From an uncultured Oscillospiraceae bacterium (GTDB lineage: Bacteria; Bacillota; Clostridia; Oscillospirales; Ruminococcaceae): a DNA stretch of 64,000 nucleotides. The position numbers and the translations under genes were made by a program. Shown in pieces: positions 8,405 through 16,861 of this stretch. Numbering within the stretch: position 1 is the stretch's first letter; each line of letters begins with the position of its first letter. The stretch is taken from positions 1-64,000 of the forward strand of contig CAKSSH010000001.1 of the NCBI GenBank assembly GCA_934488695.1, given 5' to 3'. Below the pieces are notes generated by a model. The model had not been told where the DNA came from, did not search any database, and saw only the letters and a program-made list of their open reading frames with translations.

Positions 8405-8675
8405 GTCAAAGGCATTGACGGAGACACAGTAGCGCAAAAAAAGTGCTGAAGAGACCATTCGGGTGGTGCGAGAATGGGGCTTTTTTGCGGTGAAATACCC
8501 TCCCGAGCCGTTGCCTGGAGCCGTGGCTGTAAGGCATACCGGGTGCGCCCGTTAACGCGCAGGTGTATTTTTTTATACACGCCGAGAAGCGCCTTGCGAG
8601 AGGGGCTTGAACCAGAGGTGGTACCGCGAAGGATTTTCGCCCTCTGTCCCGAAAGGGGCGGAGGATTTTTTATTT
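8405..8675 (+). promoter_or_regulatory. T-box riboswitch, tyrosine specific
   Basis: The leader has an AGTA motif in Stem I, a specifier loop containing the Tyr codon UAC (8496-8498), and the T-box sequence AGAGGTGGTACCGCG (8614-8628), whose UGGU can pair with the uncharged tRNA ACCA end. The competing terminator is CCTCTGTCCC (8641-8650) paired with GGGGCGGAGG (8655-8664) and then a T run. Uncharged tRNA-Tyr should favour antitermination and tyrS expression. It fills the gap of about 440 bases between the tRNA and tyrS. Confidence 0.95.
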
Positions 8676-8690
8676 CAAGGAGGAATTGTC

Positions 8691-9914
8691 ATGCAAATTT
8701 ATGAAGAGCTCAGAGAGCGCGGCCTGATTGCACAGGTGACGGATGAAGCAGAAATCCGGGAGCTTATCAATCGCGGCGGCGCACGTTTTTATATTGGCTT
8801 TGACCCGACGGCGGATTCGTTGCATGTCGGCCATTTTATGGCGCTGTGTTTGATGAAGCGGCTGCAAATGGCAGGAAACCGGCCGGTCGTTTTGATCGGA
8901 GGCGGAACCGGGTACGTCGGGGATCCTTCGGGAAGAACGGATATGCGCAGCATGATGACACCGGAGGTTATTGAACACAACTGTAACTGTTTTAAAAAGC
9001 AGATGGAACGCTTTATTGAGTTCGGTGAAGACAAGGCCATTATGGTGAACAATGCCGAATGGCTTTTAAAGCTTAATTATATTGAGCTTTTGCGGGAGGT
9101 CGGTGCCTGTTTTTCGGTGAATAATATGCTGCGCGCCGAGTGCTATAAGCAGCGCATGGAGCGTGGCTTAAGCTTTTTGGAATTTAATTACATGATCATG
9201 CAGTCTTATGATTTCTATTATCTGCATAAGAAGTACGGGTGCAATATGCAATTCGGTGGGGATGATCAGTGGAGCAATATGCTTTTCGGTGCTGATTTGA
9301 TTCGCAAAAAAACAGGGGAAGACGCCTATGCCATGACGATCACCCTTCTAATGAACAGCGAGGGCAAGAAAATGGGCAAAACGGCCAATGGCGCCGTGTG
9401 GTTGGATCCGAACAAAACTTCTCCGTTTGATTTCTATCAATATTGGCGGAATGTTGATGATGCCGATGTTATGAAGTGTATCCGGATGCTGACCTTTATC
9501 CCGTTGGATCAGATTCGGCAGATGGATAGCTGGTCGGCTGAACGGATCAATGAGAAAAAAGAAGTGCTGGCTTATGAGTTGACGTCACTGGTGCACGGTC
9601 AGCAGGAGGCGGACAAGGCTCGTGAGGCTTCCCGGGCACTGTTTTCCGGTGAGGGAGACGACAGTAGTATGCCGACAACGCAGTTGGATGTTGCCGACCT
9701 TTCCGGGGATGGTATTGCCATTATCGATTTGCTGCTTTGCTGCAAGCTTGTCTCCAGCCGCGGCGAGGCACGTCGTCTGATTGACCAGGGCGGCGTTTCG
9801 GTGGATGGCGAGCGCGTTCCCGATTTTGACTTTGTTGTTTCAAAAGAACAATTGATGAACGGCGTAAAGGTGCGCAAAGGGAAAAAGGTCTTTCATAAGG
9901 TGATTTTAAAATAA
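8691..9914 (+). CDS. tyrS: Tyrosyl-tRNA synthetase
   Basis: TyrS charges tRNA-Tyr. The 407-residue class I synthetase has an HVGH signature at residues 45-48 and a KMSKS-equivalent KMGKT at 227-231, followed by a C-terminal S4 RNA-binding domain (about 340-405, with SSRGEARRLIDQGGVSVDG). The KMGKT form is typical of the TyrZ-like branch. The ATG at 8691 has AAGGAGG eight bases upstream; an earlier in-frame start lies inside the terminator and is unlikely. It is controlled by the Tyr T-box. Confidence 0.97.
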   Translation: MQIYEELRERGLIAQVTDEAEIRELINRGGARFYIGFDPTADSLHVGHFMALCLMKRLQMAGNRPVVLIGGGTGYVGDPSGRTDMRSMMTPEVIEHNCNCFKKQMERFIEFGEDKAIMVNNAEWLLKLNYIELLREVGACFSVNNMLRAECYKQRMERGLSFLEFNYMIMQSYDFYYLHKKYGCNMQFGGDDQWSNMLFGADLIRKKTGEDAYAMTITLLMNSEGKKMGKTANGAVWLDPNKTSPFDFYQYWRNVDDADVMKCIRMLTFIPLDQIRQMDSWSAERINEKKEVLAYELTSLVHGQQEADKAREASRALFSGEGDDSSMPTTQLDVADLSGDGIAIIDLLLCCKLVSSRGEARRLIDQGGVSVDGERVPDFDFVVSKEQLMNGVKVRKGKKVFHKVILK

Positions 9915-9935
9915 TTTGTTGAAAGGAGCTTTTAT

Positions 9936-10187
9936 ATGTTAACGTATCAATATGACACTCAGCTTTTGATTGAGGGACAAGATTTGGATGAGGACGCTAT
10001 TCGGGCGTACTTTGAACAGAATTTTAAGGGTGATTGTCTGATTGCCGTTGGTGATGACGAGCTTATTAAAATTCATTTTCACACCAACGAGCCGTGGGAC
10101 GTACTGCGCTATTGCGCGTCGCTCGGCAGTATCTTCGACATTGTTGTTGAGGACATGCAGCGCCAGTCGGATGGGCTGCAGGGGTAA
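9936..10187 (+). CDS. Small stand-alone FakA/YloV-like domain protein
   Basis: An 83-residue protein that resembles the internal region of the fatty-acid kinase FakA (YloV, DAK2 family), especially GDDELIKIHFHTNEP, which matches the GDDxLVKVHVHTN motif of that family, and the following segment with VEDMQRQ. The ATP-binding Dak2 domain is absent, so kinase activity is unlikely. It has a good ribosome binding site (GAAAGGAG), begins 21 bases after tyrS and ends before a terminator, so it looks like a real gene. Function is unknown. Confidence 0.6.
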   Translation: MLTYQYDTQLLIEGQDLDEDAIRAYFEQNFKGDCLIAVGDDELIKIHFHTNEPWDVLRYCASLGSIFDIVVEDMQRQSDGLQG

Positions 10188-10191
10188 TATT

Positions 10192-10234
10192 AAAACACAG
10201 ACAGCACGGCGCTAAGAACACGGGCTGTGTTTTG
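10192..10234 (+). terminator. Terminator after the FakA-like gene
   Basis: AAAACACAG (10192-10200) pairs with CTGTGTTTT (10225-10233). The loop is long at 24 bases. Confidence 0.6.
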
Positions 10235-10246
10235 TTCAAACAACGA

Positions 10247-10288
10247 AAGGCGGCAGAAACCAAAAGGTTTCTGCCGCCTTAACTTTTG
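10247..10288. terminator. Strong intrinsic terminator
   Basis: A perfect 15-bp stem (10247-10261 with 10266-10280) with an AAAA loop, followed by a T-rich stretch. It separates the tyrS unit from the convergent minus-strand lipoprotein gene. The remaining bases up to 10392 show nothing else clear. Confidence 0.8.
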
Positions 10289-10392
10289 TTTTGCGCAAGG
10301 AAAATGATTTTGGAACAACTGCGCAAGCCTTTCGGAAAATCCCCGAAAAAGGAAAGCGCTTTTTTGAAATTAAGATTTAAAGTCCGGTACAA

Positions 10393-11574
10393 TTATCGCC
10401 CGAAACGCTCCGGCTCAGGAGCGGAAGAGGATTCCGGAAGAGAAAAATCAACCGAGGAATCGTAATTGGAGGACACGGTCTCGGATTCGGCGCCCTTTTG
10501 GGACGTAGGCGGAGTCGGCTCTGTCGCTTCACCAGAAAGAGCAGACAGGGAAAATCGCCAAATGCCGCCTTGCAGAAGCTGTTTTTGCGGCAAATTCGGA
10601 TACGCGTCCGGTGTGGTAGAGGATAAGTAGAGGAAATCGCCGATACAGCAAATTGAATCCGCGGTGTAATCTGAAAGCTTAAATAGGTTGCCGGAGCTGA
10701 ATGGAACGGTATAAATGCCGCCGTCCCGACCACAGAAGTAGGCGTTTGTTTTGCTGACGGTACAGGTCCAAAGATTGAGCTGAACGGCAAGGCGGATCGG
10801 TTCGTTGGAAAACATTTGCACAATATAAGTGGCGTCGGCGGTGCTGTACAATAATTGACTGCCGACGACCATAAATCCGCTCAGGTCGTGCGGAGTTTCA
10901 CGAATAAGCTGCGTATCGCTTCCGTCCGGATTCATGGAGAAAACAGCGGACCCGGCATTGTAGAAAATACGGCCGCGAATAATGTAAAATTCATTGACCT
11001 CTCGTGCCAAGGCCGTGACCTTTCCGTCTTGCTGACAGTATAAAGTGCTGCGGCCGTAATGTCCCTTATCGGCCAAGAAAAAATCCTTGTCTTCATAATG
11101 CAACAGAGAGGAAATGCTTTTTTGCTCAAATAACGGATCGATTATGGCAGCGGAAAGCGTTTTTTCTTTGAGGTCAAACACACTGTACCCGGTTGCACCG
11201 TCCTCTTTGCGGTAGCCGACGCTGATTTTTTGCGGCATGATATATTGAATCGAAGAAAAGGTATAGGCGTTGTGGGCGTACACCTTGGAAAGAGCATTTT
11301 TTAGAGCTAACTGCTTGTAGATGCCGCCGGAATCGGCGCAATAAAATATATCGCCGTTTTCATCCGCTGAAATAAAGGTGGGGCGCAGCAGGTCAGCTTC
11401 AGCGTCCGCCATTCCCCATCCGGAGGCGTTGTACGGATATGAAAATGTGTTTTCGGTCACCGCAGTTTCGGAGACGGCGGTTAATGAAGACGTTGTCAGC
11501 ACCTCTTTCCGGCAGGAGGAAAGAAGGACGCAGGCAAGCAGCACTATGACCGATAACATATGCTTTTGAAGCAT
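10393..11574 (-). CDS. Lipoprotein with beta-propeller-like repeats, unknown function
   Basis: A 393-residue secreted lipoprotein: hydrophobic signal (residues 7-20) ending in the lipobox LSSC. The body has short repeated beta segments such as GDIFYCADSGGIY, GRIFYNAGSAVFSMNPDGS and NAYFCGRDGGIYTVP, like the DUF5050/WD-type sheets found in clostridial surface proteins. The C-terminus is Ser/Pro/Glu-rich and probably disordered. The start has AAGGAG upstream. The role is unknown; it ends 19 bases before the T-run of a neighbouring unit and follows the cyclophilin gene by 21 bases, suggesting one transcript. Confidence 0.7.
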   Translation of the reverse strand: MLQKHMLSVIVLLACVLLSSCRKEVLTTSSLTAVSETAVTENTFSYPYNASGWGMADAEADLLRPTFISADENGDIFYCADSGGIYKQLALKNALSKVYAHNAYTFSSIQYIMPQKISVGYRKEDGATGYSVFDLKEKTLSAAIIDPLFEQKSISSLLHYEDKDFFLADKGHYGRSTLYCQQDGKVTALAREVNEFYIIRGRIFYNAGSAVFSMNPDGSDTQLIRETPHDLSGFMVVGSQLLYSTADATYIVQMFSNEPIRLAVQLNLWTCTVSKTNAYFCGRDGGIYTVPFSSGNLFKLSDYTADSICCIGDFLYLSSTTPDAYPNLPQKQLLQGGIWRFSLSALSGEATEPTPPTSQKGAESETVSSNYDSSVDFSLPESSSAPEPERFGR

Positions 11575-11595
11575 GAAATCTCTCCTTGTTTGGGG

Positions 11596-12120
11596 TTACA
11601 GGGTTTCAGGTGCGGGATAGGCTTGGCCGAAGGTGTCCACAGTGACTTTTTCAATCGCCTGATCCTCGTACGGCTTGTCCCGGAAATCACGGGCTGCCGA
11701 TACAATGGTATCAACCGTTTCCATGCCGGCAAGGACTCGCCCAAAAGCGGCGTACTGCCCGTCCAGGTGCGGGGCGTTCTCCGTCATGATGAAAAACTGA
11801 GAGCCGGCACTGTCGGGGTCCATGGAGCGCGCCATGGAAATGACGCCGCGGGTGTGCGCAAGGTTATTGTCAAACCCGTTTGCGGAAAATTCACCGGCAA
11901 TGGCATAGCCGGGCCCGCCGATACCGGTTCCTTGCGGATCGCCGCCTTGAATCATAAAGCCGGGAATGACCCGGTGAAAAATAAGACCGTCATAAAAATG
12001 CTGCTCAACCAGAGAAATAAAATTCCGAACGGTGTTGGGGGCTGTTTCCGGAAAAAGCTCGATTTCAATCGGTGTCAGTGCACTGTCTTGCATTTTAATA
12101 TGAACAATAGGGTTTTTCAT
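11596..12120 (-). CDS. ppiB: Cyclophilin-type peptidyl-prolyl cis-trans isomerase
   Basis: A 174-residue cytosolic cyclophilin that speeds prolyl isomerisation during folding. Hallmarks are FHRVIPGFMIQGGD (catalytic Arg and the Phe/Met/Gln wall), SQFFI and LDGQYAAFGRV. It has no signal peptide. The ATG at 12120 is preferred; an upstream TTG at 12132 lies only a few bases from the AAGG and is less likely. It is first in a unit with the lipoprotein that follows. Confidence 0.93.
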   Translation of the reverse strand: MKNPIVHIKMQDSALTPIEIELFPETAPNTVRNFISLVEQHFYDGLIFHRVIPGFMIQGGDPQGTGIGGPGYAIAGEFSANGFDNNLAHTRGVISMARSMDPDSAGSQFFIMTENAPHLDGQYAAFGRVLAGMETVDTIVSAARDFRDKPYEDQAIEKVTVDTFGQAYPAPETL

Positions 12121-12153
12121 AAAAAGACACAACCTTCGTTTTATTATTGAAAA

Positions 12154-12182
12154 AGTATAGCATATTTTTCTAAAAAAAGCAA
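12154..12182 (-). promoter_or_regulatory. Promoter for ppiB
   Basis: Minus-strand TTGCTT (12182-12177) and TATACT (12159-12154) with a 17-base spacer. Confidence 0.7.
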
Positions 12183-12241
12183 GGGGCGCATGCCGCAGTC
12201 CATTGCGGAATATATATAGGAAAAAACGGGAGAGGGATAAT

Positions 12242-12829
12242 GTGGGAACTGTGGTACTGGGGATCTGCCTTTTGTCATTGGCGGCAGCTGCTTTTTTCGG
12301 GAATGCGCAGCCGTTGGCTCAGGCAGCGGTCAATGGGGCAGGGGAGGCAGTGCGGTTGGTGCTGTTGTTGACCGGCGGCCTGTGTTTTTGGGGCGGCGTT
12401 ATGCGTCTTGCGCAAAAAGCCGGACTGTGCACGCTTTTGTCTAAGCTTCTCTCACCGCTACTTCGCCGGCTGTTTCCGCTTCTAAAAAAGGGGGACCGAG
12501 CCGCCGAGCTTATCAGTATGAATCTTTCGGCCAATTTGTTGGGGCTTGGCAATGCGGCAACCCCGTTTGGACTTGCCGCCATGCGGGAGCTGCAGAAGCA
12601 AAATCCGACGCCGCCTCGTGCCACAGACGCCCAAGTGACCTTTGCGGTGCTTAACAGTGCTTCATTACAGCTTTTGCCGACGACGCTCTGTGTTTTACGG
12701 GCGGCACACGGTTGCAAAAATCCGCTGAATATTTTGCCGGCGGTGCTTTGCACCTCGGCGTTGTCTCTTGCGGTCGGTCTTTTTGCTGACCGGATGTTTC
12801 GTGCCTTGAGCGGGAGGAAAAGGAAATGA
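12242..12829 (+). CDS. spmA: Spore maturation protein A
   Basis: SpmA and SpmB are nucleoside-recognition (Gate) domain membrane proteins needed for spore core dehydration. The product is 195 residues, the same as Bacillus SpmA (196), with the Gate-domain segments LISMNLSANLLGLGNAATPFGL and VLNSASLQLLP. The GTG at 12242 is chosen since AGAGGG lies just upstream; an earlier in-frame TTG would add a charged, non-conserved extension. It overlaps spmB by four bases (ATGA), a sign of translational coupling. Confidence 0.94.
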   Translation: MGTVVLGICLLSLAAAAFFGNAQPLAQAAVNGAGEAVRLVLLLTGGLCFWGGVMRLAQKAGLCTLLSKLLSPLLRRLFPLLKKGDRAAELISMNLSANLLGLGNAATPFGLAAMRELQKQNPTPPRATDAQVTFAVLNSASLQLLPTTLCVLRAAHGCKNPLNILPAVLCTSALSLAVGLFADRMFRALSGRKRK

Positions 12830-13350
12830 ACTGGACGCTGTACCTTTTGCCGGGGATTCTCTGCGCTGTTTTGCTTTGCGCAAAGCTTCGGCGAGTTGAT
12901 ATTCTTAAAGAATTTTCAATCGGCGCTTCCCAAGGGCTTCAAACTGCTGCCGGGTTGATCCCGACACTGTCTTTACTGATGACGGCAGTCGGCATGCTGC
13001 GTGCCTCGGGCGCACTGGAGGCGGTAACAGGTTTGCTGGCGCCTGCAGTCTCTCGTCTCGGGATTCGGCAAGAGGTCTTGCCGCTCATGCTTTTGAAACC
13101 GTTTTCCGGATCCGGGTCCTTTGCACTGCTGGAGGACATTTTTACTCATTACGGCGCTGACAGCTTTGTCGGCCGTGTTGCTTCGGTGATTGCCGGCTCC
13201 ACCGAAACGACTTTTTATACCGTTGCTGTCTATTTCGGCTCAATCGGTGTCAGCCGTACGCGTCACACCGTTCCGGCGGCCGTCGCGGCGGACATCACCG
13301 GATTTCTGCTCAGCGGCTTTTTTGTCCGCATTTTTCTTCAAAAGGCATAA
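12826..13350 (+). CDS. spmB: Spore maturation protein B
   Basis: The 174-residue partner of SpmA, with the second Gate domain: KEFSIGASQGLQTAAGLIP, LMLLKPFSGSGS and IAGSTETTFYTVAVYFGSIGV are typical SpmB segments. It is a multi-pass membrane protein. The pair is expected to be expressed in the forespore or mother cell during sporulation, though no sporulation promoter was identified with confidence upstream of spmA. Confidence 0.95.
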   Translation: MNWTLYLLPGILCAVLLCAKLRRVDILKEFSIGASQGLQTAAGLIPTLSLLMTAVGMLRASGALEAVTGLLAPAVSRLGIRQEVLPLMLLKPFSGSGSFALLEDIFTHYGADSFVGRVASVIAGSTETTFYTVAVYFGSIGVSRTRHTVPAAVAADITGFLLSGFFVRIFLQKA

Positions 13351-13407
13351 ATTAGGGCAATTTTACCAATAAAAAATTAAAAAATTTATGATGTTTGGGT
13401 ATTTTAC

Positions 13408-13432
13408 CACTTTACTTTAGCTAAATAAAGTG
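13408..13432 (+). promoter_or_regulatory. 25-bp palindromic operator candidate within the ABC-transporter promoter
   Basis: CACTTTA (13408-13414) and TAAAGTG (13426-13432) form 7-bp inverted arms around an 11-base core that contains the palindrome TTTAGCTAAA (13416-13425). A plausible promoter overlaps it: TTTACT (13411-13416) and TAAACT (13434-13439), spacer 17 bases. The position, between -35 and -10, suggests a repressor site. The regulator is unknown. Confidence 0.55.
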
Positions 13433-13472
13433 ATAAACTAATAGCACAGTAAACCAAACGGAGGAAAAAACC

Positions 13473-14282
13473 ATGAAAAAAATCATTGCATTATTGATCG
13501 CCGTTGTGCTGACAGCTGTTTTGTTTGTCGGCTGCGGCAAAAAAGAGGACAAGACAGACGCGGCTTATATTCTGGACAAAAAGACTTTGATTGTCGGCAT
13601 TACCGATTTTGAGCCGATGGATTATCAGGCGGCCGGCATGACCGGTGATGAGTGGACCGGCTTTGACGCCGAGCTTGCCAAAAAGGTTGGCGAAAAATTG
13701 GGCGTCAGCGTAAAGTTCCAGTTGGTTGACTGGGAGAAAAAAGAAACCGAGTTGGCTTCTAAAACGATTGACTGCCTTTGGAACGGCCTTACCTGGGACG
13801 AAGAACGTGCCCAAAACATGAGCATGAGCGACTATTATATGCGCAACCGTCAGGTGCTGGTAGTTGCCGGGAAGAACAAGGAAAAGCTCAACACCATTGA
13901 GGCTCTTTCTAAGGTCAAGATTGCTGCCGAAAGCGGGTCGGCCGGTGAGAAGTTTATCGGTGAAAAGCTGCCGGACGCCACTTATATTGAAAAGGATGCT
14001 CAAAAAGATGTGTTGACCGAATTGCTTGCCGGAACGGTTGATGCCGGCGTGATCGACTACATTATGGCGTATTACCTCATCAATAAAGAGGGCAGCGACT
14101 TTTCAAGCCTTGCCATTTTGGACGGCGTTGTCAAGACCGAAGAGGAATATTATGCTGTGGCTTTCCGCAAAGGAAGCGACATGACGGCGAAGGTCAATGA
14201 GATTCTTCGTGAATTCAAAGCAGACGGTACCGTGAAGAAGCTGGCGGAGAAATACAGCCTGCAGGATGCGCTTGCGGATTAA
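13473..14282 (+). CDS. Amino-acid ABC transporter substrate-binding lipoprotein
   Basis: A 269-residue lipoprotein with a signal peptide ending at the lipobox FVGC and a family-3 solute-binding domain (DKKTLIVGITDFEPMDY, GFDAELAKKVGEKLGV, CLWNGLTWDEERAQNM, AESGSAGEKF). Family members bind polar amino acids such as glutamine, arginine or cystine; the exact ligand cannot be assigned. It is first in a three-gene operon with a permease and an ATPase. A hairpin downstream may raise its expression relative to the other two. Confidence 0.93.
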   Translation: MKKIIALLIAVVLTAVLFVGCGKKEDKTDAAYILDKKTLIVGITDFEPMDYQAAGMTGDEWTGFDAELAKKVGEKLGVSVKFQLVDWEKKETELASKTIDCLWNGLTWDEERAQNMSMSDYYMRNRQVLVVAGKNKEKLNTIEALSKVKIAAESGSAGEKFIGEKLPDATYIEKDAQKDVLTELLAGTVDAGVIDYIMAYYLINKEGSDFSSLAILDGVVKTEEEYYAVAFRKGSDMTAKVNEILREFKADGTVKKLAEKYSLQDALAD

Positions 14283-14304
14283 GATTTTTCAATAGGGGAA
14301 TAAT

Positions 14305-14336
14305 CGACGGGCGACGGGAATTTTCCCGCCGCCGTC
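14305..14336 (+). repeat. Intercistronic GC-rich hairpin after the binding-protein gene
   Basis: CGACGG-GCG-ACGGGAA pairs imperfectly with TTCCCG-CCG-CCGTCG. There is no T tract, so it is more likely an mRNA-stabilising element than a terminator. Confidence 0.5.
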
Positions 14337-14368
14337 GTCCTGCGTTTGGGGAATAAGGAGACTTATAC

Positions 14369-15022
14369 ATGTATCGTTTTGGGGATATTTTTGTTGCGCT
14401 GGCAGCCGGATTTGGGGTTACGCTGAAGCTTTTTGCCTTGACGCTGCTGTTTGCGTTGCCGTTGGGGCTGATTTTTGCGTTCGGTTCCATGTCTAAATTT
14501 CGGCCGTTGTCTTATCTTGTTAAGATTTTTGTCTGGATTATTCGCGGAACGCCGCTGATGCTTCAGATTATGGTGGTTTTTTATGTTCCGGGGATTGTTT
14601 TCGGTGCTCCGATTTTTGCCAATAACCGTTTTTTGGCGGCACTGATCACCTTTGTCATCAATTACGCCTGCTACTTTTCCGAAATATATCGCGGCGGGAT
14701 TGAAGGAATTTCCCGTGGTCAGTATGAGGCCGGCCAGGTGCTCGGAATGAGCCGGGGACAAATTTTCTTTCGGATTGTGCTTCCACAGGTTATCAAGAGA
14801 ATTGTTCCGCCGATGTCCAATGAAATTATCACACTGGTGAAAGACACTTCGCTTGTTCGGGTAATTTCCATTATTGAGATTATTAAAGTGGCTGAAAAAT
14901 TTGCCGCCAAGGGCCTTATCTGGCCGCTGTTCTTTACCGGCGTATATTATTTGGCTTTCTGTGGTTTGTTGACGCTGTTGTTCGGCTATATCGAAAAGAA
15001 GCTCAGTTATTATAAGGTGTAA
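14369..15022 (+). CDS. Amino-acid ABC transporter permease
   Basis: A 217-residue inner-membrane permease of the HisM/GlnP type. It has about five helices, the N-terminal GFGVTLKLFALTLLFALPLGL segment and the EAA coupling loop EAGQVLGMSRGQIFFRIVLPQ that contacts the ATPase. Its ATG follows a purine-rich AAGGAG. It lies between the binding protein and the ATPase of the same transporter. Confidence 0.93.
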   Translation: MYRFGDIFVALAAGFGVTLKLFALTLLFALPLGLIFAFGSMSKFRPLSYLVKIFVWIIRGTPLMLQIMVVFYVPGIVFGAPIFANNRFLAALITFVINYACYFSEIYRGGIEGISRGQYEAGQVLGMSRGQIFFRIVLPQVIKRIVPPMSNEIITLVKDTSLVRVISIIEIIKVAEKFAAKGLIWPLFFTGVYYLAFCGLLTLLFGYIEKKLSYYKV

Positions 15023-15034
15023 GGAGGTGCCGTT

Positions 15035-15781
15035 ATGGCAGTTTTGGAAATTTGTAATTTAACAAAAGGCTTTGGGAAAACCGATGTGCTCAACGGCATC
15101 TCTTTTTCGGTCGAAAAAGGACAAACCGTTGCCGTGATCGGCTCTTCCGGCAGCGGGAAATCTACACTTTTGCGGTGTGCAACGCTGCTTGAGCGGGCGG
15201 ACGGCGGCAGCATCGCCTATAACGGGGAGTACCTGCTGCAAGACCATGTTTATGCAGAGGGCGCCGACCGTAGACGGATATGCAGCTATTTCGGATTGGT
15301 TTTCCAAAATTTCAATTTATTCCCGCACCTTTCGGTGATGCAAAATATCATTGAGGCACCGATTCGCGTTCAAAAACGTGCGCGGGACGAGGTCTTGGCA
15401 CAGGCGCGTGCGCTGCTTGGTCAAATGGGCCTTTCCGATAAAGAAAACGCCTATCCCTGCGAGCTTTCGGGTGGACAGCAGCAGCGGGTGGCTATTGCAC
15501 GGGCCCTTGCACTATCACCGGAAGTCCTATTCTTTGACGAGCCGACCAGTGCATTGGACCCCGAGCTTACCGGGGAAGTGTTATCGGTTATTCGTGCTTT
15601 AGCCGAGAAAAAGATGACGATGGTGATAGTTACGCATGAAATGGCCTTTGCGCGTGACGTTGCCGACCGGGTTGTTTTCATGGACGGCGGCATGATTGCC
15701 GAGGAGGGAAATCCGGAGGAGCTTTTTTATCATCCGAAATCCGAACGGCTGAAAAGCTTTTTGAAAAGTGCAAATCTTTAA
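15035..15781 (+). CDS. Amino-acid ABC transporter ATP-binding protein
   Basis: The 248-residue ATPase of the transporter, similar to GlnQ/TcyC. Walker A is GSSGSGKST (about residues 36-44), the ABC signature [15 protein letters not shown], Walker [15 protein letters not shown], and the switch His follows in VTHEM. It starts 12 bases after the permease with AAGGAGG upstream. A terminator follows, closing the three-gene operon. Confidence 0.96.
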   Translation: MAVLEICNLTKGFGKTDVLNGISFSVEKGQTVAVIGSSGSGKSTLLRCATLLERADGGSIAYNGEYLLQDHVYAEGADRRRICSYFGLVFQNFNLFPHLSVMQNIIEAPIRVQKRARDEVLAQARALLGQMGLSDKENAYPCELSGGQQQRVAIARALALSPEVLFFDEPTSALDPELTGEVLSVIRALAEKKMTMVIVTHEMAFARDVADRVVFMDGGMIAEEGNPEELFYHPKSERLKSFLKSANL

Positions 15782-15787
15782 TAGTCG

Positions 15788-15812
15788 GGCGGCGCTGCGG
15801 CGCCGCCTTTTT
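15788..15812 (+). terminator. Terminator of the amino-acid ABC operon
   Basis: GGCGGCGC (15788-15795) pairs with GCGCCGCC (15800-15807) around TGCG, followed by five T residues. Confidence 0.9.
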
Positions 15813-15872
15813 GCATGAAATTTCCAAAAGGGTGCAGACTATAAACGAACGGCGGATTTGTACGGGCCGGAA

Positions 15873-15901
15873 TTGACAAATTATGATATTAATGGTATAA
15901 T
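15873..15901 (+). promoter_or_regulatory. Consensus promoter for the envelope cluster
   Basis: TTGACA (15873-15878) and TATAAT (15896-15901), spacer exactly 17 bases, placed 38 bases before the SGNH hydrolase gene. Confidence 0.9.
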
Positions 15902-15938
15902 AAAACGGTTAATCGGAAAGGAAACGAGAGGGAGCCTC

Positions 15939-16847
15939 ATGTCGGATAAACGGAGCGTTTTTAATAAAAAAAGCAAAACTTACGCGGTGCGGCTTAACAG
16001 CACCTTGACAGCCTTGTCGGCACTGGCTCTTTTTTTGTCTGTTGCCTTGATTCTGTCTGTGGTATGGCTGTTTTCCGGCAATGCCTCCGATAAGAATATT
16101 ATTGCGGTCCGGCCGGATGCGTCGGACTTGGTGTCCTCGGAGAAGGTTGTCTCGACAGACAGCTCCGGAGCGGCTTCATCTGTTTCTTCCAAAACTGCGG
16201 TTTCTTCTAAGCTTCCGCCGGATCCCAATCGGTTTTCAATGCCGCTCGGCGAGTCCGATATGCGCGAAACAGCGTATTTTGCCGACGCAGTCTTTGTGGG
16301 CGATTCTATTACGACGGGAATTGACCTGTATTCGGCCTTGACCGGCACTAAGGTTATTGCATCCACCGGCATCAACCTGGAAACGGTACTGACTGCCAAA
16401 TCGGTTCGCAATCAGGCCGGCGAAAAAGTAACGATTCCGGAGGCCGTCCGTGCGGCGGCGCCGTCCAAAATCTATCTGATGCTGGGAACCAACGGAATCG
16501 ACTGGATGAGCTTGGATGCGATGATAGAACAGTACGAAAAAGTGCTGGATGTTTTGCAAAAAGATAATCCCAAAGCAATTTTTTATTTGCAATCTTTGCC
16601 GCCGGTCACGCAGGAAAAGGCGAAGAAATCCAGCGGGCTAACGCTTGCTAATATTAAAACCTTTAACAGCCGGCTTCTGAAGCTTGCTGAGAAAAGAAAA
16701 ATGTATTTTGTGGATGTATACAGTGCCATTGCCTCCCCGGATGGGTACCTTTCACCTCAGATGAGTACGGATGGTGTGCATTTCAAATCCGAGCTTTACA
16801 CAGCATGGATTGAATATGTACGTCGGCATACCTCGAGATACGAATAA
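15939..16847 (+). CDS. Membrane-anchored SGNH/GDSL hydrolase
   Basis: A 302-residue protein with one transmembrane helix (about 24-46), a Ser-rich linker (60-92) and an extracytoplasmic SGNH hydrolase domain. Catalytic motifs are GDSITTG (Ser123), GTNGID (Asn185) and DGVH (Asp278, His281). Enzymes of this type often remove or transfer acyl groups on cell-wall polymers or glycans. The ATG at 15939 has GAGAGGGA upstream; the longer in-frame start lies before the promoter -10 box and is rejected. It opens a cluster with a sugar transferase, hinting at polymer modification. Confidence 0.85.
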   Translation: MSDKRSVFNKKSKTYAVRLNSTLTALSALALFLSVALILSVVWLFSGNASDKNIIAVRPDASDLVSSEKVVSTDSSGAASSVSSKTAVSSKLPPDPNRFSMPLGESDMRETAYFADAVFVGDSITTGIDLYSALTGTKVIASTGINLETVLTAKSVRNQAGEKVTIPEAVRAAAPSKIYLMLGTNGIDWMSLDAMIEQYEKVLDVLQKDNPKAIFYLQSLPPVTQEKAKKSSGLTLANIKTFNSRLLKLAEKRKMYFVDVYSAIASPDGYLSPQMSTDGVHFKSELYTAWIEYVRRHTSRYE

Positions 16848-16861
16848 AGGAGGGCGTTTTT

